Positions 17,636-27,573 of a DNA stretch of 64,000 nt are shown here, in pieces. The translations under genes were made by a program, and so were the position numbers. The notes beneath the pieces were generated by a model. That model did not search any database. It was not told the DNA's origin and saw only the letters and a program-made list of their open reading frames with translations. Within the stretch, counting starts at the first letter, position 1. Every line of letters starts with the position of its first letter. This DNA comes from Caedibacter sp. 38-128. Its GTDB lineage: Bacteria; Pseudomonadota; Alphaproteobacteria; Caedimonadales; Caedimonadaceae. The stretch is from the NCBI GenBank assembly GCA_001898705.1, contig MKUU01000006.1:1-64000 (forward strand), given 5' to 3'.

Positions 17636-18440
17636 AGCATTACCTCGAGCTATTAAAGATCCTAAAAGAGCCATTGAACTTTTTAGAAGAAGGGTTTTTC
17701 CTTTTGGATTAACACCTAAAGATTCTGAAGCTTATAGAATCGCAAGCTGGTCGTATGGAGATTTACCACGGGTTAATTTTAAGAGTATCTCTAAAGATCC
17801 AAAAGTAAATACTTTAACTTTACTTAATGTTTTTGATCGTACAGATGATTTATCTATTGATATTTTAGAATTAACTTACTTAATTTCATTAATCAAAATT
17901 TATAAAGCACAAAATATTTTAGAAATTGGCACTTGGGATGGAAATACAACCCTCAATATTGCCGCAAATCTTGATGAACAGGGTAAAATCGTCACGGTAG
18001 ATCTTCCGCCAGATTCTAAGGGAGATTTTTCTTTAGAAACTCCCGATATGCTGAAAAATCTTACCGATAGGCATCAGCTAGGAATACAATACAAAAAAAC
18101 AAAATTTGAATCCAAAATTAAGCAAGTTTATGGTGATTCTGCAGCTATTGATTGGAAAACTTTAGGGGGACCATTTGACCTTATTTTTATCGATGGTTGC
18201 CATGCTTTCAATTATGTAAAAAGTGATACTGAAAATGCATTATCTGTTTTACGTGAAGGAGGCACTATGGTTTGGCATGATTATGGTATGATTAAAGATG
18301 TTGGTCTTTACCTTGATCAACTTGCAAAAAAACTAAATATTGTTGTGTTGCGAGGAACACGTATCGCTCTTGCAACTTCTCTTTCAAAAAAAGAAATTCA
18401 AGAATCTTTAAAATATTCACAGAACTCCATTAAAGAGTAA
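17607..18440 (+). CDS. Class I SAM-dependent methyltransferase
   Basis: 277 residues from the ATG at this start; TTG codons just before and after are alternatives. Core motifs are ILEIGTWDGNTTLNIA, KIVTVDLPPD, FDLIFIDGCHAFNYVK and GGTMVWHDYG, the pattern of the Methyltransf_24 family common in surface-glycan clusters. It probably decorates a sugar or a glycan end. The 5' end overlaps the HAD gene in another frame, so expression is likely coupled. The target is unknown. Confidence 0.85.
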   Translation: MNTLIIKILKALPRAIKDPKRAIELFRRRVFPFGLTPKDSEAYRIASWSYGDLPRVNFKSISKDPKVNTLTLLNVFDRTDDLSIDILELTYLISLIKIYKAQNILEIGTWDGNTTLNIAANLDEQGKIVTVDLPPDSKGDFSLETPDMLKNLTDRHQLGIQYKKTKFESKIKQVYGDSAAIDWKTLGGPFDLIFIDGCHAFNYVKSDTENALSVLREGGTMVWHDYGMIKDVGLYLDQLAKKLNIVVLRGTRIALATSLSKKEIQESLKYSQNSIKE

Positions 18441-18454
18441 ATGAGCTTATCTTT

Positions 18455-18697
18455 ATGGGAAAGATTCTATTTAGATGTTTTATTGTCTTTTTCTTTAGCT
18501 TTAAGCTATGTTTAAGTTCTAGCGTTCAATCATTTGCTAAAAATTGGCAAGACGTCCTTTTTACAAATTTCAATCTTTCAGGCAAAAAGTTAAAATTACA
18601 TTCAGATGTTGCTTGGTGGTATTTTAGATGTAATAGTACTTATCAATTCCAAAGTGCTTCAATTGCCTTTTTATATTATTTACAAATCTTAAAGTGA
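18455..18697 (+). CDS. Small exported or membrane protein, function unknown
   Basis: 80 residues starting with a basic residue pair and a hydrophobic stretch (ILFRCFIVFFFSFKLCLSSS) resembling a signal peptide or one membrane helix. The remainder is aromatic-rich. I recognise no family. The support is positional: it fits exactly between two collinear genes, 14 bases after one and 7 bases before the next. It could also be a remnant of a larger gene. Confidence 0.42.
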   Translation: MGKILFRCFIVFFFSFKLCLSSSVQSFAKNWQDVLFTNFNLSGKKLKLHSDVAWWYFRCNSTYQFQSASIAFLYYLQILK

Positions 18698-18704
18698 ATA
18701 CATT

Positions 18705-19652
18705 ATGTACAAAAATAAAAAAATAGCTGTTGTTGTTCCTGCATATAATGAAGAATTACAAATTGTAAAAGTAATAGAAACAATGCCTTCATGGATTGAT
18801 GCAATAATAATTGTGGATGACTGTAGCACAGACCAAACTTATAAGATTATCACTCAGGCTAGCAAAAAAGACGAAAGAATTATTCCTCTTCATCATGACA
18901 TTAACCAAGGTGTGGGAGGAGCCATAGCAACAGGATATAAGTGGGCTCGTGATCACAATTTTGATGCTGCAGTAGTAATGGCTGGCGATGCTCAAATGGA
19001 TCCTTCAGACTTACCTCTTCTTCTCGACCCTGTTGTCAATGATGAAATAGATTATGCTAAAGCTAATAGATTAATTTATCCTAATGCCTATTCATTAATC
19101 CCCAAATCAAGATTTTGGGGTAATTCAATATTATCTCTTTTTACTAAAATCGCCTCTGGGTATTGGCATATCTCAGATTCTCAAACAGGATATACCGTTA
19201 TAAATTCTCGAGCTCTTCATACGATTGATTGGGATCAAATGTACAAGCGTTATGGTCAACCCAATGACCTTTTAGTAAAGTTAAATGTATTTAATTTTAG
19301 AGTACGGGATATTCCTTTAAAACCAGTTTATAATGTTGGTGAAACCTCAAAGCTTAAAATTCGTAAAGTTGTTTTTACCCTTAGTTTTCTCTTGGTAAAA
19401 TTATTCTTTTGGAGGCTTAAACAAAAATATATCATACGGGATTTTCATCCATTGATATTCTTTTATTATTTTGGGTTTATGTGGTTGTTTCTATTTTTTG
19501 GATTTTTTATTCGTTTCTGTTATTTGTGGACCATCAATAGCTCCATCCCTGAAATGACACTCATTTTAACGTTATTTAGCTTAGCCATAGGAACACAATC
19601 TTTATTCTTTGGTATGTGGTTTGATCAAGAAAATAACAAGAATCTACGGTAA
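18705..19652 (+). CDS. GT2 glycosyltransferase, dolichyl-phosphate-mannose-synthase-like, with C-terminal membrane helices
   Basis: 315 residues. The N-terminal GT-A domain has VVPAYNEE, IIVDDCSTD, GVGGAIATGYKWA and the metal/nucleotide motif GDAQMDP. Two hydrophobic helices follow from about residue 250. This is the DPM1/ArnC-type arrangement, which moves a sugar from a nucleotide to polyprenyl phosphate or onto a lipid-linked glycan at the inner membrane. A polyprenyl-phosphate sugar made here could be the donor for the two GT-C-like proteins of the same block. That link is inference. The 3' end overlaps the second flippase gene. Confidence 0.88.
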   Translation: MYKNKKIAVVVPAYNEELQIVKVIETMPSWIDAIIIVDDCSTDQTYKIITQASKKDERIIPLHHDINQGVGGAIATGYKWARDHNFDAAVVMAGDAQMDPSDLPLLLDPVVNDEIDYAKANRLIYPNAYSLIPKSRFWGNSILSLFTKIASGYWHISDSQTGYTVINSRALHTIDWDQMYKRYGQPNDLLVKLNVFNFRVRDIPLKPVYNVGETSKLKIRKVVFTLSFLLVKLFFWRLKQKYIIRDFHPLIFFYYFGFMWLFLFFGFFIRFCYLWTINSSIPEMTLILTLFSLAIGTQSLFFGMWFDQENNKNLR

Positions 19653-20952
19653 TTCTAGGTTGTATAAACGAAAGATATTAGGATTAGAAATTGCAACGCT
19701 CGCAAACCTAGCAAGTGTTGGGATATTAGGAATTTCAGGCATCTTCTTAAATATCTTAATAGGCTTGCATTATGGTCCTGAAGGTTTAGGGTTATTCAAT
19801 ATTATTATGGGGATATTTATTGTATTCTCTCAATTCTCCACCTTTGGACTGCATTTTTCTGTTTTAAAATGGACTGCCTCTCACTCACATAATAGTAAAT
19901 CTATCAGTAAAATTTTGATAACTGGATTGATACTCGCATCATGTTCATTCCTTATTATATTAGTTCCCGCTCTAATGTTGCTATTGTTTATTGATAAGAT
20001 CTTCCATATTCACAATATTTCTTATTCTTGGGCTCTTGCTCTCCCCGGTCTTTTATTTTTTACATTTAATAAAATTTTGCTTGCTTCTTTAAATGGACAA
20101 GAAAAGATGATCGACTATGCTTTATCTCAAAGCTTAAGATATATTATGCTTATTCTAACATTAGGCATAATTATTTATTTTAATTTCCCTAAAAAAATCA
20201 TTCCCTTTATTATTACTTCTTCCGAAGCCGCAGTATTCTTCCTTTGCATATACTTTTTACGCAAACACTTGTGTTTTTTTAAATTTAAAGAACTGTTTTA
20301 TTGGATAGTAAGACATTTTCATTTTGGATTAAAAAGTTTTTTAGCAGGTGCATCTGTCGAACTTAACTCTAAAGCTGATGTTCTTATTTTAGGCCTCTTT
20401 GTAAGTGAAAGAGAGGTTGGAATATATAGCTTTGCATTATTCATTATAGAAGGACTTTTCCAAATTATTGCTGTATTTCGAAATGAAATAAATCCTAAAA
20501 TCTCTCTTCTCTTTTCGCAGAGAAAAATTTTCGAGCTTTCCGAACTGGTTACCTCAAAAAGTACATCTTTTTTTATTTACACGCTTTTAGCGACTATAAT
20601 TTCTAATCTAATCTTTTATTTATATATTTGTTATTTTAAGATGGCTGATTCATTCAGAGAAAGTATATTTATATTGCTTTTGCTTTCTGTTGGTTTTGTA
20701 AGCGCAGCACGCTATATGCCTTTTCAATTTTTTGCGAATCAGATCAATAAACCTAAAATTCAAACAAAGTTAAATTTTAATATCTTAATAGCTAACTTAT
20801 TTTTAAATTTTTTATTTGCACCTATATGGGGTATGAAAGGTGCAGCCATAGGAACTAGTATTAGTTTCGTTATTGCTTCTTTTCTTATAAGAAACCAGAT
20901 TAAACTAACAAACAAAAAATGGGCAAGTTATAAAAGTATCCCTCAAATTTGA
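19609..20952 (+). CDS. Second polysaccharide flippase, Wzx/MATE-like
   Basis: About 440 residues with 12-14 hydrophobic segments. The N-terminal region shows NLASVGILGISGIFLNILIG and YGPEGLGLFN, typical of oligosaccharide flippases. The start is uncertain: no ATG is well placed, and the candidate TTG codons at 19609, 19621 and 19660 all keep the reading frame. I give the longest. It ends the plus-strand block, ten bases from the end of the converging SGNH gene. A second flippase beside the one near 9 kb suggests two lipid-linked products or a divided pathway. Confidence 0.83.
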   Translation: MVCGLIKKITRIYGNSRLYKRKILGLEIATLANLASVGILGISGIFLNILIGLHYGPEGLGLFNIIMGIFIVFSQFSTFGLHFSVLKWTASHSHNSKSISKILITGLILASCSFLIILVPALMLLLFIDKIFHIHNISYSWALALPGLLFFTFNKILLASLNGQEKMIDYALSQSLRYIMLILTLGIIIYFNFPKKIIPFIITSSEAAVFFLCIYFLRKHLCFFKFKELFYWIVRHFHFGLKSFLAGASVELNSKADVLILGLFVSEREVGIYSFALFIIEGLFQIIAVFRNEINPKISLLFSQRKIFELSELVTSKSTSFFIYTLLATIISNLIFYLYICYFKMADSFRESIFILLLLSVGFVSAARYMPFQFFANQINKPKIQTKLNFNILIANLFLNFLFAPIWGMKGAAIGTSISFVIASFLIRNQIKLTNKKWASYKSIPQI

Positions 20953-20962
20953 AATATTTTTA

Positions 20963-21973
20963 TTATTTAACACCCTTTGGAATATCCTCTAAAATTTTTT
21001 GCAATATAAAGTTTCCTATCACCGGAGAAAAATGCGAATAATCAATCCACTTATCAGAAGAATTCAAAAGAAAACTAGATGTTGAAAGAAAACTCTCTGA
21101 AAAATCATGAAAGGCTATATTTCTGCTTTTCGCTAAACTACTAATTCTATTCACCAAAAGAGTAAGAGTATGGTCCAGTCCAAGTTTTTGATAGACTTCA
21201 TACGTCTTTTTATGGAGAGGGGACATGTAAAGAGACAATCGAACTTCTTTATTTTTACAAAGAGTAATAATATCTTCTAGAATGCTCAATTGAACTAGGT
21301 CAATCTGCATTGTTTGAAGATTTTTCTCATAACTTTCTATAAAGCTATCTATTTCCTTCTTTGTTAAAGAAGGAGATGCATAAAACCCATTTTTCTTCCA
21401 TTTTCCTAAAGCACTCTTTTCTGCTTTAAATTCTCGCCAAGAATCTCTCAATGTATCTAAGCTAAATAACGCTATAAAAAAAGCATTACATAGCTCTTGC
21501 GTTTCGCCAAGCTGTGTGTTGAACCCTTCATGAAATAATTTATTTCTGTCAAGCATCCATAAATCTAAACCAAGTATAATATGCTTAACACATGTAAAAT
21601 TTATTGCCTGTTTTATGAACCCTCTTGCTTCCGTTAGAGTAAGACTTGAGACCCCAAGATTATAAAATTTGTCATCTTCCTCATCTATAAAAATACTTCC
21701 ATCAAATCCTTTATAAACACGGCTACTTCCTACCATAAGAATTTTTGGTTGCCTTAAAACAAGTTGTAAGCTCTTGACAAAACGGTGTTTATTTGTAAGA
21801 GCAAGTTGAGCCGATCTATAAGGTGATTCATCACGAAAAAGCCAGTAAGGATCACAAAAAACATTTATACTTAGGATAATACCTAAAATCCCTAAGGCTG
21901 ATACTCCTAGCTTCAAGAGGAATTTCTTAAAAGAAACGGTATCAAAAATTAAAGTATAGAAATGGTGAAACAT
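20963..21973 (-). CDS. SGNH/AlgX-like acyl-transfer partner of the MBOAT protein
   Basis: 336 residues with one N-terminal hydrophobic segment (LGVSALGILGIILSINVF), so probably anchored with a periplasmic domain. ILMVGSSRVYKGFD near residue 80 looks like SGNH block I (G-x-S). DYSHFSPVIG near residue 320 would supply the D..H pair of block V. In alginate- and DltB-type systems, an MBOAT protein passes acyl groups across the membrane to a partner of this fold, which places them on the polymer. The gene overlaps the MBOAT gene by 32 bases, which supports that pairing. Confidence 0.68.
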   Translation of the reverse strand: MFHHFYTLIFDTVSFKKFLLKLGVSALGILGIILSINVFCDPYWLFRDESPYRSAQLALTNKHRFVKSLQLVLRQPKILMVGSSRVYKGFDGSIFIDEEDDKFYNLGVSSLTLTEARGFIKQAINFTCVKHIILGLDLWMLDRNKLFHEGFNTQLGETQELCNAFFIALFSLDTLRDSWREFKAEKSALGKWKKNGFYASPSLTKKEIDSFIESYEKNLQTMQIDLVQLSILEDIITLCKNKEVRLSLYMSPLHKKTYEVYQKLGLDHTLTLLVNRISSLAKSRNIAFHDFSESFLSTSSFLLNSSDKWIDYSHFSPVIGNFILQKILEDIPKGVK

Positions 21974-23288
21974 CTCCTATCCCTGTAAATGAAATTATTG
22001 AAGTTAATAAAAGAATAATCATCCAAGCATGATTGGGGCGAAAAGAATAAAATTTCCTCTCATTAGAAAGAAAAAAAGCAAGAGTATTGGGCAAACAAAA
22101 ACATATGAAACCAATAAAAAATAAAAATAATAAGTCCACTTTTTCGAAGGAAAAAACAAGGCCATTATACCCCGTAAATAATTTATCAATTACACGTTTT
22201 GTTTGATTTAAGTCTATTGCACGAAAGGGAATCCATAACAAATGAACAACGAAAAAACTTATCCCTTGCCCTATAATAGGATTAATTTTTATTTTTTTAC
22301 ACAAGTGATTAATATTTATAAAAACACCATGTAAAAAACCCCATATTATAAAATTTATCGTCGACCCATGCCACATTCCACAAATAGTCATTGTAAGCAA
22401 GATGTTAAAAAGTTTACGCAATGTTCCTCTTTTATTTCCCCCTAATGGAATATAAATATAATCACGAATTAATTTTGATAGAGAGATATGCCACCGAGAC
22501 CAGAAATCAATTATTGAGGTCGCCTGATAAGGTGAATTAAAATTAATCGGCAATAAAATACCAATCATTAACCCTAACCCTATGGCCATGTCCGAATAAC
22601 CTGAAAAATCAAAATATATTTGAAAAGTATAAGCTAAAGTACAAAACCAACCATCAATGTGATTATAAAGATGATCATTGTGATAAAAAGCGTCAGCATA
22701 ACGTGCTAATTTATCTGCAATAATTACTTTTTTACATAAGCCAAAAGTGAAAATACCAAAGCCCAAACAAATTTTTTCATAATTTATGGGCTCTTTTATG
22801 GCTACGCGAAACTTCTCTTTATATTCGCTAAAATAATAAATTGGACCTGCAATTAATCGAGGGAAAAAACTAATAAAAACTAGATAATCTAAAAGCTTAA
22901 TTCTCGTTACCTTTTGAGAATAGACTTCATACTGGAAAACAATCTGCTCAAATGTATAAAAAGAAATAGCTAAAGGCATAATAATTGAAGTCTGAGGAAA
23001 ATCATATTTAAAATAAAAAAGATAAATAAGATTACATAAAATTGAAGAAATAAAAGTTATCTTCCTATAATAAGGTTGAAGAGACTTTTTCAAAAGAAAA
23101 CCAAAAGCATAGTTTACAATTATCGACGAAATTAAAAGTATAAAATCCCTAAAAGACCACGCCATATAAAAGGAAAAGGAAAATATTATTATTGTAAGTG
23201 ATCTTAGTTTAGTTGATGAAAATGAATAAAAAGCGACTAAAAACAAAGGAAAAAACAATAAAATAAAGAGATATGAATTGAAAAGCAT
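21942..23288 (-). CDS. MBOAT family O-acyltransferase (AlgI-like)
   Basis: 448 residues, about ten membrane segments. Signature stretches are FDFSGYSDMAIGLG, NFNSPY, DFWSRWHISLS, DYIYIPLGGN and MWHGSTINFIIWG, which contains the essential MBOAT histidine. The family carries acyl (often acetyl) groups across the inner membrane to modify exported polysaccharide. Length and motifs match AlgI/PatA-type members. It overlaps the SGNH-like gene downstream. The 110-base AT-rich gap upstream separates it from the sugar operon and may hold its own promoter. Confidence 0.94.
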   Translation of the reverse strand: MLFNSYLFILLFFPLFLVAFYSFSSTKLRSLTIIIFSFSFYMAWSFRDFILLISSIIVNYAFGFLLKKSLQPYYRKITFISSILCNLIYLFYFKYDFPQTSIIMPLAISFYTFEQIVFQYEVYSQKVTRIKLLDYLVFISFFPRLIAGPIYYFSEYKEKFRVAIKEPINYEKICLGFGIFTFGLCKKVIIADKLARYADAFYHNDHLYNHIDGWFCTLAYTFQIYFDFSGYSDMAIGLGLMIGILLPINFNSPYQATSIIDFWSRWHISLSKLIRDYIYIPLGGNKRGTLRKLFNILLTMTICGMWHGSTINFIIWGFLHGVFININHLCKKIKINPIIGQGISFFVVHLLWIPFRAIDLNQTKRVIDKLFTGYNGLVFSFEKVDLLFLFFIGFICFCLPNTLAFFLSNERKFYSFRPNHAWMIILLLTSIISFTGIGDVSPFLYFNF

Positions 23289-23398
23289 TTAAGTTATGTG
23301 AATGTTGAAATATCCCTATTTTCCTAACAAATAATTCAAGTATCTGCAAGAAAATCTCTTTAAAAAATCTATATGTTTAGCCCTATAAAATTTGAAGC

Positions 23399-24493
23399 TT
23401 ATAAAGAGATTTTTTGCATTATTAGTGCATTTAACTTTTTTACTTTTTCTCTCCATGAAACTGAGTTGAGTAATTCATCATTGAGCCTTAAATGAATAGA
23501 TTGTTGAGTTACAGCTTTCACTGCTTTCGCCCACGCCTCAGGTGTTTGCTCTCCAACAACCGACCCACATTTGTTTTCTCTTACAAAGTCTGCTTGCTCC
23601 GGCTGCTCGCTTACAATGACAGGAACACCACATGCAATAGTTTCAAACAGTTTAAGAGGTGCAAGCCCAGTTAAAGCTCGATCTTCCACATTTTGAATGG
23701 GAACAAGCCCAGCAATTGCTTTTGCAACGATACCACCTACTTCTCTGTAAGGCTTGCGCCCTAAATACATTACTTTATCAGAATTTTTAACTTTATTCTC
23801 AATAGAAACTCTTTCAATCCCATCACCAATAAATACTAATTTCACCCCCTGTGGCCACTCAGGATTATCTACTGCATTTAATAATAAAGAAATCCCATGC
23901 CAGCGTGAAAAAGTACCAAAAAAAATGACAAATTGAGCAGGAAGAGCACAATTTGTTTTAACATTTCGATTAAAAAGAGTCGTATTAACACCATTAGAAA
24001 TAACTGTTATGCGGTCATGTCCTGCTTCTTGTTTAACAAATTTTTCTAAGCCATTTGTCACGACAATAACATGATCTGCCCACTGAAATTGCTTTTGATA
24101 TAGCGCTTTGAAGAGAAAACTCACATAACGAGTCCACGGCCAAGCAATAAAAAGATCTTCATAAGTCCCATTTACTTCTTGGAAGACTTTAATGCCTTTC
24201 CATCTAGCCCATAGAGCTGTAATAAAACTAAAAGGATGACAACGAATATAAAGTAAACTTGGATGCTTTTTTAATTGCATAAGCCGCCATTGAGCCTTCA
24301 TCATTCCTAAAATTCGCTGATATAATGATGGTAGTTTTTTATCATCATAGGTTGGATTAAAAAGCTTCACTTTCCATCCCAATTTTTTAAGCCCCTGAAT
24401 TATTTCAACTACATGAGTATATGATGCATGGCCTTCCCGTACAGGCTCTAAACATAAATAAAAAATTTCTCGCTCATTAGCTAAAGTCGACAT
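23399..24493 (-). CDS. GT4 family glycosyltransferase
   Basis: 364 residues in a GT-B arrangement. The N-terminal domain contains REGHASYTHVVEI and HPSLLYIRCH. The C-terminal nucleotide-sugar domain contains VIVVTNGLEKFV, ISNGVNTTLF, VIFFGTFSRWHG, KLVFIGDG and the retaining-type ending PLKLFETIACGVPVIVS with the E-x7-E feature. It is cytoplasmic or membrane-associated. As last gene of the operon, overlapping the AsnB-like gene by 17 bases, it is the natural candidate for transferring the modified uronic acid made by that operon. Donor and acceptor are not readable from sequence. Confidence 0.9.
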   Translation of the reverse strand: MSTLANEREIFYLCLEPVREGHASYTHVVEIIQGLKKLGWKVKLFNPTYDDKKLPSLYQRILGMMKAQWRLMQLKKHPSLLYIRCHPFSFITALWARWKGIKVFQEVNGTYEDLFIAWPWTRYVSFLFKALYQKQFQWADHVIVVTNGLEKFVKQEAGHDRITVISNGVNTTLFNRNVKTNCALPAQFVIFFGTFSRWHGISLLLNAVDNPEWPQGVKLVFIGDGIERVSIENKVKNSDKVMYLGRKPYREVGGIVAKAIAGLVPIQNVEDRALTGLAPLKLFETIACGVPVIVSEQPEQADFVRENKCGSVVGEQTPEAWAKAVKAVTQQSIHLRLNDELLNSVSWREKVKKLNALIMQKISL

Positions 24494-26396
24494 GGTATAT
24501 TTCTGACCACTTTATAAGATTAATCCATCGCCAATATTTAAAATCTGAATCTATACTATTTGTCGTTGCTTTCTCTAATTGTTCTAAAACTACTTCATGG
24601 TTTAAGCTAGGAATTTGGTACAATACGTCTTTGCTAGAACCTTTATTAATCCAATCTCTACACTCTTTGATCAAGCTTTCTTCTGGTGTTTTAAAACCTA
24701 TTTTATCTCGTCGATTCAAAATTTCTTCAGGTACAATCCCCTGCATGGCTTGACGAAAAATAGATTTTGTTTCAGCAGTATCAGATATCAAAAAACTATC
24801 ATCTAGAGAATAAACAAAATCTGCAAACTCAGCGGTCAAGAATGGAACCCTACTTTCAATAGAAAAATTCATAGAATTATGGTCTTCATATCTAAGTAAA
24901 GCAGGCAACACTGTACTCGTAAGACTTTCAATAAGAGACGATTTAAGGTTTTTCTCAGATCTAACTGAAGGATTTAAAGAAATCCCTTGGTCCATAAACC
25001 ACTTCTTTTTTATCCAAGAAGGTGTAAGAGACTCACCACTAATTTGTCTTGCAAAACTTTCGAGAGCACTTGGAACAAAATGAGCTCCAACTTGTAATAA
25101 GAATTTTTTTGCATTTAAATCGGGAAGTTGTAACGCTGACATTATAAATTGAGCAGCTTTATGAAGATGTCCTTCTTTTAAAAGGTTCCCTAATCTTTTG
25201 GCTAAATAAGGACGATATCCTGCTAAAAGTTCATCTGCTCCTTGCCCATCCAACATTACTTTAATGTTATGGTTCTTAGCTAGTTCAAAAACCTTATATT
25301 GAGCGTAAATACTTGTACTTCCAAAAGGCTCTCCTTGAATTTTTATGAGTGAGTCAAGATCTGCCTTAAAAACTTCCGGTATCAGAAATGTCTTATGGTT
25401 TTCTATTTCAGAAGTTTGAGCAATACGATCTATCCAAATCTCTTCGTTGTAATTTGAACCGCGAGCGCAATAACTAAATGTTTTAGCTTTAAGGGACTTC
25501 CCACCAATAGCTTTCATTCCCATAACAATTGCAGAAGAATCAACGCCTCCAGAAAGTGCTGCTCCTACTGGTACATCGCTTCTCAAATGTAATTCTATGT
25601 TTCGCAGGAACAAGGTACGCAATTTTTCAACAGCTTCATTTCGTGTATAATTTACTTGCGAACGTTGAGGTGTCCAATATCTAATTGGCTCCAATCTTGG
25701 TGTTTCTAAATCTATCTCTACATAATGAGCTGGGGGGAACTGTTTTATATCTTTAAATAATGTGTCTTGAGTATGATTTGTTAACCCAAATCTCAAATAA
25801 TCATATAATGCCTTAGGATGAATTTTACGAGATATTGCATCTAAACAGATTAAAGAATTAAGCTCTGACGCAAAAAAATAACTTCCATTTTTATAGCTGT
25901 AATAAAGTGGTTTAATGCCAAAAAAATCACGCGCCACAAATAAACAAGATTTTCTTAAATCTAAAATAAGAAAAGTAAACATACCAACCAGTCGAGGAAG
26001 GATTTCTCTACCCCAAACTTCATATGCCTTTAATAAAACTTCTGTATCAGAATTTGTACTAAAGGAACAACCTAACTTTTCTAAGGATTGTCGAAGCTCA
26101 ATAAAATTATATATCTCACCATTTAAAATAATAAATAAGGTCTTATCTGAATTAGCCATTGGCTGCGTTGCGCGAGATAAAGTATCCTGAATTGCAAGAC
26201 GACGATGGGAAAAGAGCAACTTTCCTGGTGCGAGCTGAGCAGAATGGTGGCTAATCTCAATTGATCTATTTGGAGCCCAAGATAGAAAACCTTCTCCATC
26301 GGGTCCACGATGTGGAATTTGAGCATGCATCTTTTCTATCATGAGAAAAGGTGCACTCAAATTTTTCTCAGTTAAGATTGCGTTTAAACCGCACAC
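24477..26396 (-). CDS. AsnB-like glutamine-dependent amidotransferase
   Basis: 639 residues, the usual AsnB length. Cys2 (MCGLNAIL) is the glutaminase nucleophile, with HRGPDGEG, SHRRLAI and LNGEIYN. The synthetase domain follows from about residue 210 with the ATP loop GAALSGGVDSSA and LDGQGADELLAGY. Classic AsnB amidates aspartate. Homologues inside O-antigen loci are thought to amidate the carboxylate of uronic acids instead, and the position here between a uronic-acid pathway and a glycosyltransferase supports that role. The start is one base past the aminotransferase stop, so the two are certainly cotranscribed. A true asparagine synthetase role is not excluded. Confidence 0.9.
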   Translation of the reverse strand: MCGLNAILTEKNLSAPFLMIEKMHAQIPHRGPDGEGFLSWAPNRSIEISHHSAQLAPGKLLFSHRRLAIQDTLSRATQPMANSDKTLFIILNGEIYNFIELRQSLEKLGCSFSTNSDTEVLLKAYEVWGREILPRLVGMFTFLILDLRKSCLFVARDFFGIKPLYYSYKNGSYFFASELNSLICLDAISRKIHPKALYDYLRFGLTNHTQDTLFKDIKQFPPAHYVEIDLETPRLEPIRYWTPQRSQVNYTRNEAVEKLRTLFLRNIELHLRSDVPVGAALSGGVDSSAIVMGMKAIGGKSLKAKTFSYCARGSNYNEEIWIDRIAQTSEIENHKTFLIPEVFKADLDSLIKIQGEPFGSTSIYAQYKVFELAKNHNIKVMLDGQGADELLAGYRPYLAKRLGNLLKEGHLHKAAQFIMSALQLPDLNAKKFLLQVGAHFVPSALESFARQISGESLTPSWIKKKWFMDQGISLNPSVRSEKNLKSSLIESLTSTVLPALLRYEDHNSMNFSIESRVPFLTAEFADFVYSLDDSFLISDTAETKSIFRQAMQGIVPEEILNRRDKIGFKTPEESLIKECRDWINKGSSKDVLYQIPSLNHEVVLEQLEKATTNSIDSDFKYWRWINLIKWSEIYHVDFS

Positions 26397-26397
26397 C

Positions 26398-27573
26398 TTA
26401 CGCCTTAGAAACTAAATCGCGAAAAATATCCATTATGTAATCTTGTGTACTTTCTTCCAAATAAGGATGCATAGGAAGACTTAAAACACACTGTGCTAAT
26501 TTTTCAGCAACTGGCAAATGCCCATCAACACAAGGATAATGTTTATAGGCAGTTTGTAAGTGAAGTGGTTTTACGTAATAGACAACCGAAGGTATTTTAG
26601 CCTCTTGAAGCTTAGACATAAGCTCCTTACGATCGATATTTTCTGGCAATTGCACTGTATATTGCGCCCAAACTGAAGTTAATCCTTCAGGTACAGACGG
26701 GGTTTTGACAATATCTTGTAGCCCCTTATGATAACGTTGTGCGACTAAATTGCGTGCTTTAATTTCTTCAGGAAAAATAGCAAGCTTGTGCAAGAGGATC
26801 GCCGCTTGTATTGTATCTAAGCGACCATTCATACCAACTCTAACATTGTCATATTTATCACTTCCTTGACCATGAACACGAATGGAGCGCATGATGGCAG
26901 CATATTCATCATTATTCGTAAAAACCGCTCCACCATCTCCATAACACCCTAAAGGTTTTGCAGGAAAAAAGCTTGTTGTCGTAATTTCGCCTAAAGTACC
27001 AACTTGACGTCCTTTATAGGACGCTCCAAAGCTTTGAGCTGCGTCTGCCATAACCCATAAAGAATGGTCTTTTGCAATGGCTTCAATAGCATCATAATCT
27101 GCAGGCAGCCCAAAGAGATCAACTGGTATAATGCCTTTGGGGTTGAGAGAAAGTTTCTTTGCAAGAGCAATACCCTTTTCAAGGCTGTGCGGATCCATGT
27201 TAAACGTATCTTCTAATACATCAATAAAGATAGGGGTTGCGCCAAACCAAGTCACAACCTCTGCAGTTGCCGCAAAAGTAAATGAAGGCACAAAAATAGC
27301 ATCACCTGGTTCTACCCCAAACGCCATTAATCCAAATGCCAAAGCATCTGTTCCATTCGAACATGAGAGATTATGTTTTGCGCTACAAAAAGCCCCTAAG
27401 TTCTTTTCAAATTCGGCTACTTCAGGTCCCATAATATAAATTCCATGATCAAGAACCTGTTGAATAGCTTTATCAACTTTTGGACGAATTTTAGCTTGCT
27501 GGGCTTCAAGATCAATAAAATGAATTTGAGAGCTAGGCGCTCCTATTTTAGATATAAGGGCATTATGACTCAT
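26398..27573 (-). CDS. DegT/DnrJ/EryC1 sugar aminotransferase (WbpE-like)
   Basis: 391 residues, PLP-dependent. Recognisable segments are [10 protein letters not shown] near the N-terminus, [40 protein letters not shown] (the Asp that pairs with the PLP ring), [17 protein letters not shown] with the Schiff-base lysine, and [12 protein letters not shown]. This combination fits WbpE/WlbC, which aminates the 3-keto sugar from the WbpB-type dehydrogenase using glutamate, yielding UDP-2-acetamido-3-amino uronic acid. The gene overlaps the fused dehydrogenase/acetyltransferase upstream by 11 bases, as expected for coupled partners. Confidence 0.91.
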   Translation of the reverse strand: MSHNALISKIGAPSSQIHFIDLEAQQAKIRPKVDKAIQQVLDHGIYIMGPEVAEFEKNLGAFCSAKHNLSCSNGTDALAFGLMAFGVEPGDAIFVPSFTFAATAEVVTWFGATPIFIDVLEDTFNMDPHSLEKGIALAKKLSLNPKGIIPVDLFGLPADYDAIEAIAKDHSLWVMADAAQSFGASYKGRQVGTLGEITTTSFFPAKPLGCYGDGGAVFTNNDEYAAIMRSIRVHGQGSDKYDNVRVGMNGRLDTIQAAILLHKLAIFPEEIKARNLVAQRYHKGLQDIVKTPSVPEGLTSVWAQYTVQLPENIDRKELMSKLQEAKIPSVVYYVKPLHLQTAYKHYPCVDGHLPVAEKLAQCVLSLPMHPYLEESTQDYIMDIFRDLVSKA

